From Bacillota bacterium (lineage in GTDB: Bacteria > Bacillota > Sulfobacillia > JABLXB01), in the NCBI GenBank assembly GCA_024653225.1, contig JANLGA010000006.1:23909-36374 (forward strand): a DNA stretch of 12,466 nt. The letters run 5' to 3'. Positions 1 through 6,411 of the stretch are shown here, in pieces. The notes under the pieces were generated by a model. It was not told the DNA's origin. It was given only the letters and a program-made list of their open reading frames with translations, and did not search any database. The first letter of the stretch is position 1; each line of letters opens with the position of its first letter. Both the position numbers and the translations under genes were made by a program.

Positions 1-797
1 CGTTGGTTGACCGGTCGGGCTGCCCCGACCGGCGCGTTCACGAGAAGCTCCACCGTTCCTTCGTGGATGCGCTCGAGCCTTGCGGCCCGGACTCCGACGG
101 TTCCAGCTATTTCGACGGGTTTCCCCTGGGCGGGGACGGCGGGTACCTCCGCACACTTGTCGAGAGGGTGAGGCTGGGTATAGGGCGACTACCCGGCTAT
201 CGTGCCGTTAGGGAACAGGTAGTCGAGTTGGCGCGCCTGTACGCCGGGATGCAATCAACCAAGCACGTGCACCCCTCGCGGCGCGAGCGGGCCATGATGG
301 AATGGCACGCGGCCAACTGCGAGGAGCACCTGGCGTGGTGGGAGTTCGGAGCGGCCGCGGGTTCGACTCTTGCCATCTTCGCGCTCCTGGCACTGGCCGC
401 GGACGCGTCGGCCGGAACAGCCGACGCCCTCCTGTTGCGACGGGCGTATTTCCCCTACGTGTGCGCTTTCCACATCATGCTGGACTACCTGATAGACAGG
501 GACGAAGACTCCGCGTACGGCGACCTGAACTTCACGAGGCAGTATCCCACAGACGGCCACTTCCTGGAGGCGCTGTGCGGCCTGTACGACCGCGCCCGAA
601 ATGGGGTGTCGGAGCTGCCGGACGCCGGTTTCCACGAGCGAGTGCTCGACGGTTTGGTGGCGGTATACATGTCGGACCCCAAGGCCCGGGCCCCGGGAAT
701 TAGCGGTTTCGCCGATGTGTTACTGGAGAGGGCGCCCCGCGACGCGCGTGCTTTCTATGTCATCTGTCGCCTGCTCAAGCTGTGCCGGCTTCTCTAG
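1..797 (+). CDS. ytpB: YtpB/DUF2600-family tetraprenyl-beta-curcumene synthase (5' end outside window)
   Basis: This is a probable class I-like sesquarterpene synthase. In Bacillus, YtpB cyclises all-E-heptaprenyl diphosphate to tetraprenyl-beta-curcumene, a sporulene precursor. The frame is open through the left edge, and the first visible residues (VDRSG) match the middle of the conserved DYLDNLxDRS region. About 90 to 100 N-terminal residues therefore lie outside, and the TTG at base 3 is not the start. Family signatures visible, numbered from that TTG, are GDGGYL (44-49), a KHVH segment (87-90), WWEFGAAAGSTLAIFALLA (112-130) and FHIMLDYLIDRDED followed by GDLNF (156-177). The acidic DYLID part is the likely metal/diphosphate site. 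The gene runs tail to tail into a prenyl diphosphate synthase gene, overlapping it by 78 bp, and that enzyme could supply the C35 substrate. Family assignment is firm; the exact product is inferred. Confidence 0.88.
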   Translation, partial: LVDRSGCPDRRVHEKLHRSFVDALEPCGPDSDGSSYFDGFPLGGDGGYLRTLVERVRLGIGRLPGYRAVREQVVELARLYAGMQSTKHVHPSRRERAMMEWHAANCEEHLAWWEFGAAAGSTLAIFALLALAADASAGTADALLLRRAYFPYVCAFHIMLDYLIDRDEDSAYGDLNFTRQYPTDGHFLEALCGLYDRARNGVSELPDAGFHERVLDGLVAVYMSDPKARAPGISGFADVLLERAPRDARAFYVICRLLKLCRLL

Positions 798-1799
798 CGA
801 GGCGGGCGGGCACCGGTCTTCGACGGCGCGTACTATGGCGCGAAGCGCCGCGAGCACGGGTGTGTCAGGAAAGCCGGAGAGAATCTTCACCGCCAGGCCC
901 GTATACGACTTCCCTGCTCTGAGAGCGTACGAGAGGCATCCGTACGTGGATAGGGCTTCTAACAGGGGGCCCGGATCGGGCCGACACGGTGCGCCGGAGT
1001 GCCACATGGCCGCCACGCGCTCGGCCCAGCCGCCGACCGCGATCAACTTGATGACCGGAAGGGTCACGACGCCCGAGCGGAGATCCGAACACGACGGCGC
1101 GCCGCCCCCGGCCGGGTCGGCCACAAGGTCCGACAGGTCATCCATAATTTGGTAGGCCATCCCGAGATTCCAACCGAAGGCGGCCAGGCTGCGCCTCGAT
1201 TGGGGGCGATTTCCGGCGGCCGCCGCCCCCGCTTCGCAGCTCGCCGACATGAGGCTGGCGGTCTTGAGGCCGATGTACCGGTAATAGTCGTCCTCGGTCA
1301 GGTCGGTCCGGAACAGGTTCTCGATATTCAGCAGCTCCCCCGAGCTCATCGCCTTCACGGCGGAGCAAAGCACCTCGACGACGCTGCGCTTGCGGCTCCG
1401 GATGACCAGTTCGAAGGCGGACGCGAAGAGATGGTCCCCCAGCAGCACGGCCGTCTTGTTACCGAAGACGCACCTCACCGAGGGGAATCCCCTGCGCGAG
1501 TCGGATTCGTCCACCACATCGTCGTGAACCAGGGACGCGGTGTGAATGAGCTCGACCGCGACGGCGGCATTGATGGCGTCCTCCGTCACGTCGCCCGCGA
1601 GGGCGGCCGAAAGGAGAACGAGAGCCGGCCTCAGGAGCTTTCCGCGAGACCGCCCCAGGTAGGCCGAGGGATTCCTCATCGGGCCGGTGACTGAGAGCAG
1701 CCGGTCGAGCCTCTCTTTCACTTCGTCGAGGCCCGGAACCGTACCCAAGAGGTCTGTCGCCTTTGCGGGAATGAGGCGAGTGTCACCCTTTGGACGCAC
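720..1799 (-). CDS. Long-chain (probably heptaprenyl) diphosphate synthase, polyprenyl synthetase family
   Basis: This trans-isoprenyl diphosphate synthase condenses IPP onto allylic diphosphates to make a long prenyl chain for quinones or terpenes. Visible motifs are GKLLRPALVLLSA (53-65, the substrate-binding GKRLRP region), the first Asp-rich motif HDDVVD (92-97), GDHLFA (121-126), the KTASL motif (179-183), the second Asp-rich motif YQIMDDLSD (216-224) and SDLRSGVVTLPVI (238-250). Both DDxxD motifs are intact and the 359-residue length suits a catalytic HepT/IspB-type subunit. The tail after about residue 332 exceeds the usual family end and lies antisense to the ytpB 3' end. The proposed start is GTG with no convincing SD, so the true start may lie a little inside. 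A C35 product is inferred only from the YtpB neighbour; C30 to C40 are possible. Confidence 0.9.
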   Translation of the reverse strand: MRPKGDTRLIPAKATDLLGTVPGLDEVKERLDRLLSVTGPMRNPSAYLGRSRGKLLRPALVLLSAALAGDVTEDAINAAVAVELIHTASLVHDDVVDESDSRRGFPSVRCVFGNKTAVLLGDHLFASAFELVIRSRKRSVVEVLCSAVKAMSSGELLNIENLFRTDLTEDDYYRYIGLKTASLMSASCEAGAAAAGNRPQSRRSLAAFGWNLGMAYQIMDDLSDLVADPAGGGAPSCSDLRSGVVTLPVIKLIAVGGWAERVAAMWHSGAPCRPDPGPLLEALSTYGCLSYALRAGKSYTGLAVKILSGFPDTPVLAALRAIVRAVEDRCPPASLEKPAQLEQATDDIESTRVAGRPLQ

Positions 1800-1875
1800 A
1801 GGACTATTCTGTTCAATCCCGCCGAGTTCATTCGCGGGCGTCGGGATTCCACGGCAGAACGAGGGGCGATGCCGC

Positions 1876-2430
1876 TCACGTGCTCTTCGGATTCCTGCGC
1901 CTCTCGCGGAAGCGACGGACTTTGAGGAGATTGGCGCACGTGTTCTCGCACCAGCGGCGGGTCCTGTTTCGGCTCTCGTCGTAGAAGACCCAGTGGCAGA
2001 CGGGGTTTGCGCACACCCTGACCCTCGTTGGGTCGTGCTTCGTCACCATCTCCGCGAACGAGGCGGCGATCTCGGCCGCCACCCAATCCCAGTCCTTGGC
2101 CTTGGGCACGAGCTCGAGCCGGTACGACTCACCCGACGCTTGGAGTACCCGGACCGTCGGGGAGGCACCCATCACGGAGTTGAGCTCGGAGACCTGCCGC
2201 GCGCTGGGCCTCTTGCCCTCGGCCAGTGCTTCCAGCATCTCGCGCAAGAGGGCCCGCAAGTACTTCAGCCGGGCGACGGCGGTGCCATCGGGCTCGCCGG
2301 CCTCGCTGAAGCCCCATTTATCCGCGAAGCGCGTGAGCCAGGCGCGGTCGTCCAGGTACTCCCTCCTGGAGCCTGACCCGCGATGGTCGTGCCAGTCGCT
2401 ATTCACGAGGTCGAGGCACGCGAACTCCAA
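1876..2430 (-). CDS. ABATE/CGNR zinc-finger protein, putative transcriptional regulator
   Basis: The N-terminal part is an ABATE-like (putative stress-induced regulator) domain opening with LEFACLDLVNSDW. The C-terminal part is a CGNR-type zinc finger: CANPVC (140-145), then SRNRTRRWC (153-161), C165 and a basic KVRRFRERRR tail. This family is generally treated as DNA-binding regulators; ligands are unknown. The chosen TTG start at 2430 follows a good SD (GGAGGA, 2443-2438, 7-nt spacing) and lies about 45 bp after a promoter-like sequence, giving 184 residues. The reading frame stays open to 2628 but that would run over the promoter region and the neighbour's start. Oddity: the CGNR signature itself reads CANL here, although all four Cys are kept. 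The gene is divergent from the QueG-like gene, suggesting it controls itself and that neighbour. Confidence 0.85.
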   Translation of the reverse strand: MEFACLDLVNSDWHDHRGSGSRREYLDDRAWLTRFADKWGFSEAGEPDGTAVARLKYLRALLREMLEALAEGKRPSARQVSELNSVMGASPTVRVLQASGESYRLELVPKAKDWDWVAAEIAASFAEMVTKHDPTRVRVCANPVCHWVFYDESRNRTRRWCENTCANLLKVRRFRERRRNPKST

Positions 2431-2455
2431 GCAATCGTCCTCCGCACGGGGCTCA

Positions 2456-2485
2456 TTGACTACCGGATCGCCGTCAGTATATAGT
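2456..2485 (+). promoter_or_regulatory. Sigma-A-like promoter for the QueG-like gene
   Basis: TTGACT (2456-2461), an 18-bp spacer and TATAGT (2480-2485) match the housekeeping consensus well in an otherwise GC-rich region. The predicted start near 2492 is about 45 nt before the ATG at 2537. Because its -10 shares bases 2483-2485 with the minus-strand promoter, RNA polymerase is unlikely to occupy both at once. Confidence 0.55.
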
Positions 2486-2511
2486 CTAGTGGGGTAACGT
2501 GCATACGTCAA
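2483..2511 (-). promoter_or_regulatory. Sigma-A-like promoter for the CGNR gene
   Basis: On the minus strand TTGACG (2511-2506), a 17-bp spacer and TAGACT (2488-2483) form a plausible housekeeping promoter. Transcription would start near 2476, leaving a leader of about 45 nt that carries the GGAGGA ribosome-binding site. The -10 overlaps the -10 of the opposing promoter. Confidence 0.55.
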
Positions 2512-2523
2512 ATAGGGCGTTAC
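2494..2523. promoter_or_regulatory. Inverted repeat, candidate operator in the divergent promoter region
   Basis: GTAACG (2494-2499) and CGTTAC (2518-2523) form a perfect 6-bp inverted repeat with an 18-bp spacer. Inside it sits ACGT-N4-ACGT (2497-2508). The element overlaps the -35 of the CGNR promoter and covers the start of the QueG-like leader up to its SD. That position suits a repressor of both genes, plausibly the CGNR protein. The repeat is seen; the function is inferred. Confidence 0.35.
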
Positions 2524-2536
2524 GGAGGGGTGCGCG

Positions 2537-3514
2537 ATGCTCGAAACCGTCGCCCAATGGGCGGAGAAGGCCGGGTGGATCGTCGCTTGGGGAAGCCCCA
2601 CGGTGCTGGAAGAGGTTCGGGGCGACATAGAGCGGAGGAGGCTCGCGGGGGAGATAGACGCCGGCTTCTATGCCGAGCGGCTGGCGTCGTACATGCGACA
2701 AGTCTCGAGCGAGGGCGTCGAATCGCTGGTGGTGGTCGCCGTTCCGAGGCCCGCACACGAGGTGATTTTCGATGCGGGAGACATCCGATTCGCGGTCGTG
2801 GTCCCGCCCACGTACGCGGGAAACGACGACATAGCGGAGGGGATAAGACGCCGCCTCGAATCGCTGCTCGCCGGGGCCTCAGTCACGCGGCTCATCGCCC
2901 CTGTGAAGGCTGTCGCATCGAGACTGGGCGTGGTGAAATACGGGCGAAACAACATAACCTACGCCCCCGGATTCGGGAGCTACCACCAGCTGACGGCCTT
3001 CCTGACGAGCGCTCCCCTCGACGCCACGCCGCGGTTTACCCCGGGTCCGCCCGCGCCGGCGGACGAGTGCGACGGGTGCTTCGCGTGCGGCGGCGCGTGC
3101 CCGACGGGGGCGATCGCGGAAGACAGGTTCCTACTGCACACGGAGAGGTGCCTCGCGCTCTTCAACGAGCGCGTGGGTCCCTGGCCCGAATGGGTGTCGC
3201 CGTCGTCGCACAACTGCCTGGTGGGGTGCATGGCCTGCCAGGACGCGTGCCCGATGAACGCGGGGCTGCTCAGGGTGGAGCGGCTCGAACCATTCTTCGA
3301 CCCGGAGGAGACATCCGTCATCCTGGGTTCGGAAATTCCCGGGGACGACCCGGCGTGGACCCGTATCAGGGCGAAATTCGCCGCCATGGGGCTCGAGGGC
3401 CTGGAGGGGCTGGTGGGTCGCAACCTCAGGGCCCTCCTCGAGGCCGAATGCCTCGGGGGCCGATGGCACGGTCGCGGGCTTTCCTACTTGTCCCGCTTTT
3501 CGCCGTCCCTGTAG
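2537..3514 (+). CDS. QueG-like double [4Fe-4S] cluster protein
   Basis: This is a 325-residue iron-sulfur protein related to epoxyqueuosine reductase QueG and reductive-dehalogenase-type proteins. The C-terminal half carries CDGCFACGGACP (Cys 178, 181, 184, 188), a lone Cys205, and CLVGCMACQDACP (Cys 227, 231, 234, 238), the arrangement of the 4Fe-4S double-cluster domain. Upstream, KYGRNNITYAPGFGSY (134-149) corresponds to the GxxGKNxxxxxxxxGS region before the clusters in QueG. The ATG is well supported by GGAGGGG at 2524-2530. It is unlikely to be the housekeeping QueG: the N-terminal DUF1730-like part is divergent and no HEAT-repeat tail is present, so the substrate is unknown. Whether it binds cobalamin cannot be told from sequence alone. 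It is probably controlled with the divergent CGNR gene. Its end overlaps the convergent protease gene by 31 bp. Confidence 0.82.
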   Translation: MLETVAQWAEKAGWIVAWGSPTVLEEVRGDIERRRLAGEIDAGFYAERLASYMRQVSSEGVESLVVVAVPRPAHEVIFDAGDIRFAVVVPPTYAGNDDIAEGIRRRLESLLAGASVTRLIAPVKAVASRLGVVKYGRNNITYAPGFGSYHQLTAFLTSAPLDATPRFTPGPPAPADECDGCFACGGACPTGAIAEDRFLLHTERCLALFNERVGPWPEWVSPSSHNCLVGCMACQDACPMNAGLLRVERLEPFFDPEETSVILGSEIPGDDPAWTRIRAKFAAMGLEGLEGLVGRNLRALLEAECLGGRWHGRGLSYLSRFSPSL

Positions 3515-4320
3515 GGAACGGGGATGTATTGGACCGACGGCCTTCGCTGGGGCGGCTGGGGATAGAGCTCCATCAGGTCGTACACCTCCCTGGGGAGCCC
3601 GAGCTTGACGGGTAGGCCGAGATACTCCAGCTGCGCGTACGTGAGCGGGTAGTCGTGCGTCCACCTGCCCTCCGTGAGCGCTTCCGCCACCTCGGCCGCC
3701 TTGGCCTCCTCCATGGTGTCCCTGAGTATGCTGAGCACCGTGTCCCTCACCTGCGCCACCGCCTTTTCCGCGACGTCCGCCAGGATCATGGTCTGATCGT
3801 CTATGTCCGCCGGCCTCTTGGTCCTGAGGACCCGGAGGATTGACGATGCCGGATACGAGCCGATCTGCGGATCGACGGGGCCCATTACCGCATTCTCGTC
3901 CATCACTATCTCGTCGGCCGCGAGGGCGAGCATCGTCCCGCCCGACATGGCATAGTGCGGGACGAAGACGGTCACCTTTCCGCGGTGCCGCTTGATCGCC
4001 AACGCGATCTGCTCCGCCGCGAGCACGAGCCCGCCGGGGGTGTGCAGGATGAGGTCTATGGGCAGGTCGGGGGGAGTGAGCCTGATCGCCCGGAGTACCT
4101 GCTCGGAGTCTTCTATGTTTATGTACCTGGCAATCGGGATACCGAGGAAGCTCACCGCCTCCTGCCTGTGGATGAGCGTTATTACCCTCGAATGCCTCGC
4201 CTTCTCCAACCTTCGCAGGAGGGTCCGGCGCATCCGCTCCAACCTCTGGTACCGGAGGAGCGGCAGGAAGAAACTGGACGCTATCAACGCGAACCACATC
4301 AAGTTAAAGAAGTAGGTCAC
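3484..4320 (-). CDS. SDH-family Clp-fold serine proteinase, membrane anchored
   Basis: This is a member of the serine dehydrogenase proteinase family (PF01972/DUF114), ClpP/crotonase-fold proteases related to SppA. One N-terminal membrane helix (about 3-22) is followed by a basic stretch. The protease core has LILHTPGGLVLAAEQIALAI (90-109), the nucleophile-elbow motif HYAMSGGTM with Ser126, ADEIVMDENAVMGPVDPQIG (135-154), and the conserved GRWTHDYPLT (218-227) near the end. Length (278) is normal for the family. It probably cleaves membrane proteins or peptides at the cytoplasmic face; the natural substrate is unknown. The GTG start overlaps the TGA of the upstream permease remnant (GTGA), so it is translationally coupled and should belong to the B12-riboswitch transcript. 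The 3' end overlaps the QueG-like gene tail to tail. Confidence 0.9.
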   Translation of the reverse strand: MTYFFNLMWFALIASSFFLPLLRYQRLERMRRTLLRRLEKARHSRVITLIHRQEAVSFLGIPIARYINIEDSEQVLRAIRLTPPDLPIDLILHTPGGLVLAAEQIALAIKRHRGKVTVFVPHYAMSGGTMLALAADEIVMDENAVMGPVDPQIGSYPASSILRVLRTKRPADIDDQTMILADVAEKAVAQVRDTVLSILRDTMEEAKAAEVAEALTEGRWTHDYPLTYAQLEYLGLPVKLGLPREVYDLMELYPQPPQRRPSVQYIPVPYRDGEKRDK

Positions 4321-5012
4321 GGCGCGCCTTCCCCCCGCCGACCGCGATCGCGTGCCGGAACCCGCGGCGAGTCGTCCCCAATCCCGAAGTAAAGGGAGAG
4401 CCCCAGGGCCTCGGCGACCCGGGGCCGGGGCGCCGCGCGGCCGGCTCCCGCGTCCCAGACCACGTACGACATGCCGACGAGACCGAGCATGCCGAGACCC
4501 ATCATGAGCCCGACGCGCTGCTCCGGGATCAGCCAGAGGGAGAGGGTGAAGGAAACCAGGAGGACGGCGGCGAGGCCCGATCCGTACGGGAAGCCTGGAG
4601 CCCTGTACTTCAGACGCCGGGGCTCCAGCGCCTCAACGATGGGCCTGAACCGCAGGTGGCTGACTATCTCGGCGGACATTATGCCCACCCAGGAGGCCCA
4701 GTACACCCAGCCCGTCACGAAGCCGAAGAATGGACCCAGGTAGTCCGACGCGTAGACCCTGAACGAGCCCGGGACGGGGTAGGCGACTGACATCTCTCCC
4801 AGCGCGAACATGACGAGCATCATTACCAGCCCGCCCAGCGCATAAGAAACCACTACCCCCGGCCCGGCCAGGCGCACCGCGGCACCGCTGCCGAGGAACA
4901 TCCCGACCCCGATGACGCCTCCCAGGGAAATCATGGAGAGGTGCCTCGGGCCAAGACTGCGCCTCAGTTCGCCCTTCACGGTCTCAGTATTGCGCCCGGC
5001 CGGTCCGGGCAT
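4317..5012 (-). CDS. Amino-acid permease with a large in-frame internal deletion (probable remnant)
   Basis: The first 115 or so residues are a textbook APC-family amino-acid permease start: RRSLGPRHLSMISLGGVIG (17-35), LALGEMSVAYPVPGSF-like sequence (69-84) and LGPFFGFVTGWVYWASW (92-108). At about residue 115 the sequence jumps to what is normally the loop after TM10, SHLRFR (118-123) and LKYRAPGFPYGSG (134-146), followed by the last two helices (about 145-186). Roughly 230 to 250 residues are missing compared with the usual 450 to 480, leaving about five helices. Transport function is therefore doubtful. The frame is intact on both sides of the join. The gene sits 38 bp after btuF and is coupled by GTGA overlap to the protease gene, so keeping the frame open preserves translation of that gene. 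Start ATG has a poor SD. The parental family is certain; whether the product still does anything is not. Confidence 0.85.
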   Translation of the reverse strand: MPGPAGRNTETVKGELRRSLGPRHLSMISLGGVIGVGMFLGSGAAVRLAGPGVVVSYALGGLVMMLVMFALGEMSVAYPVPGSFRVYASDYLGPFFGFVTGWVYWASWVGIMSAEIVSHLRFRPIVEALEPRRLKYRAPGFPYGSGLAAVLLVSFTLSLWLIPEQRVGLMMGLGMLGLVGMSYVVWDAGAGRAAPRPRVAEALGLSLYFGIGDDSPRVPARDRGRRGEGAP

Positions 5013-5050
5013 TCAGGTACCTACACGGCCCGCGACGGAGCGACCCCCGT

Positions 5051-6034
5051 CTACTCGAACAGGGAAGGGTGCAGGGCCCGAGCCAGCTCTTCCAGGCCGT
5101 CCACTATGCGCGGTCCCGCCCGCGACACCAGGTCGTCCGTGAGGAGGAACACGCGGCCTTCCTTCACGGCCCTGAGGCGCGTCCACCCCTTGAGGGCGAT
5201 CTCGAGCGGCGCGCTGTGAATCGTGTACACTATCACGTCCGGGTCCTTTGCGAAGAGCGCTTCGAGGCTGTATTCGGGGTAAAGCGTCTTCGCGTCGGCC
5301 GCGACGTTCACGCCGCCCGCCAGTGCGATGAGGTCGTCCATTATTGTTCCAGGACCCGACGTCATGATGGGCTCGTGCCACATCAAGTGGAAGACGGTCG
5401 GCCTGCTCCGGTCCGACGCGGCGGCGAGCTTATCGGTGATCCGCCTCACCCTGGATTCCATCGCCCGGCTGACGGATTCCGCCGCCTCGCTTTCCCCCAG
5501 TGCTCGGCCGACCAGCCTGACGGCCGAGACCGCGTCCGACACGCCCCTGCTGTTCAGGAGCAGCGAGGGTATCCCGAGGCCGCCGAGCCGGGAAGCCAGT
5601 TCCGTGTGGACGAAATCGCCGACCACGATGTCGGGCTTTAGGCTGGCGATCTTCTCGATACTCGGGTTGGAGTAGTCCCCGACTTTCTCCTTTTGGGCCA
5701 CTTCCGCCGGGTAGTTGCAGAACGTGGTCACGCCCACCAAGCGGTCCCCTGCGCCCAGGGCGCAGACGACCTCCGTGGCGGTCGGGGCGATGGAGACGAC
5801 GCGCAGCGGCTTGGCAGATAAAGAGACTTCCCTTCCCGTTGCGTCCGTGAGCGTGACGGGGAACTCGGAGCGGTTCTCCGCCCCTGAAACGGCCTGCCGT
5901 TCCGGACGGCGGGGAAGGCAGCCGCAGAGAAGGACCGAACCAAAGAGGAGGAGCAGCGCGCATGCGGCCGTCCCGCGTGACCTGCCACCGACGAATATGG
6001 CCCTCGACGAGCGCCGGGGCCTGCCCACTACCAT
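5051..6034 (-). CDS. btuF: BtuF-like cobalamin ABC transporter substrate-binding lipoprotein
   Basis: This is a Peripla_BP_2 (PF01497) binding lipoprotein that probably captures vitamin B12 outside the membrane. The N-terminus is basic, then hydrophobic (about 24-37), with a lipobox LLCGC whose second Cys (about residue 39) would be lipidated. The mature part contains RVVSIAPTATEVVCALG, LVGVTTFCNYP, KVGDYSNPSIEKIASLKPD and FHLMWHEPIMTSGPGTIMDD, all typical of BtuF-type cobalamin binders. The chosen ATG at 6034 has GGGAGG eight bases upstream; the GTG at 6043 overlaps that SD and is rejected. Regulation by the upstream AdoCbl riboswitch strongly supports B12 as ligand. No BtuC or BtuD gene lies beside it, so the permease and ATPase must be encoded elsewhere. 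Confidence 0.9.
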   Translation of the reverse strand: MVVGRPRRSSRAIFVGGRSRGTAACALLLLFGSVLLCGCLPRRPERQAVSGAENRSEFPVTLTDATGREVSLSAKPLRVVSIAPTATEVVCALGAGDRLVGVTTFCNYPAEVAQKEKVGDYSNPSIEKIASLKPDIVVGDFVHTELASRLGGLGIPSLLLNSRGVSDAVSAVRLVGRALGESEAAESVSRAMESRVRRITDKLAAASDRSRPTVFHLMWHEPIMTSGPGTIMDDLIALAGGVNVAADAKTLYPEYSLEALFAKDPDVIVYTIHSAPLEIALKGWTRLRAVKEGRVFLLTDDLVSRAGPRIVDGLEELARALHPSLFE

Positions 6035-6042
6035 ACAGCGCA

Positions 6043-6065
6043 CCTCCCTTTCCCTCGAAGGAGGG
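6043..6065 (-). promoter_or_regulatory. SD-sequestering expression platform of the B12 riboswitch
   Basis: The btuF SD GGGAGG (6048-6043) is complementary to CCCTCC (6065-6060) just downstream of the aptamer. CCCTC can instead pair locally with GAGGG across a CTTC loop. These alternatives look like a switch that hides or frees the ribosome-binding site, so control is probably translational. Seen by complementarity only. Confidence 0.45.
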
Positions 6066-6071
6066 CACGCT

Positions 6072-6248
6072 CCGAACCAGGCAGGTCTCCTGACTCAGTC
6101 TCATCGCCTGCCCGGCCTTCCCGTCTCGCGGACAGTGGCTCGGGCGCTCGACTCATACAGTGGCGGGACCGTGCCGTTGGCCCGCGGGCCCCGAAGGGGA
6201 CCCGTCGCGGGGTCGGACTTCCCTATTAAGCCGTGGGCACCTGGCCGG
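6072..6248 (-). ncRNA. Cobalamin (AdoCbl) riboswitch
   Basis: Read on the minus strand the region has the conserved cobalamin aptamer elements in order: GGTGCC, TTAATAGGGAA, GGTCCCGCCACTGT, GCCACTG, CGGGAAGG, GATGAGACTGAG and the B12 box GTCAGGAGACCTGCC. The closing P1 helix is visible as CCGGCCAGG near 6248-6240 pairing with CCTGGTTCGG at 6081-6072. It lies directly upstream of the btuF-like gene and should lower its expression when cobalamin is plentiful. Because the next two genes are closely spaced on the same strand, they are probably under the same control. Confidence 0.97.
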
Positions 6249-6276
6249 AACACGTGAGAATTATCCCGTTTTTCTC

Positions 6277-6305
6277 ATTCTACACCAGGCGGATTTCCGA
6301 GGCAA
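6277..6305 (-). promoter_or_regulatory. Promoter of the riboswitch/btuF transcript
   Basis: The minus strand carries TTGCCT (6305-6300), exactly 17 bp, then TAGAAT (6282-6277). The predicted start is near 6270, about 20 nt before the aptamer begins. Position and match both fit a housekeeping promoter for the riboswitch transcript. The remaining 6306-6411 up to the divergent gene shows no clear feature. Confidence 0.6.
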
Positions 6306-6411
6306 ATGATGGTCCGGAGGATATCGGCGACCCACCACCGAAGGATTCCCACCGGCGCGCGGGCCGACCGCGGACCGCCGGCCCCAGTCGGCGTCGGACA
6401 CTCTAAGCGGG

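Noticed and set aside
3..5. TTG at the left edge as the start of the terpene cyclase
   Set aside because: The first residues align with the middle of the conserved DYLDNLxDR region, so the true start lies outside the window.
2430..2628. Longer N-terminus for the CGNR protein, up to base 2628
   Set aside because: It would cross the promoter region and the divergent gene's start, has no SD, and the added residues do not resemble the family; the TTG at 2430 has GGAGGA at ideal spacing.
2530..3615. 361-codon plus-strand frame overlapping the QueG-like gene
   Set aside because: Arg/Gly-rich with no domain, while the alternative frame has both ferredoxin-type Cys motifs and a proper SD.
3131..4297. 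388-codon minus-strand open frame over the QueG-like and protease genes
   Set aside because: It is the shadow of two genes with clear family motifs; its translation is a low-complexity Gly/Arg/Pro/His mixture with no domain.
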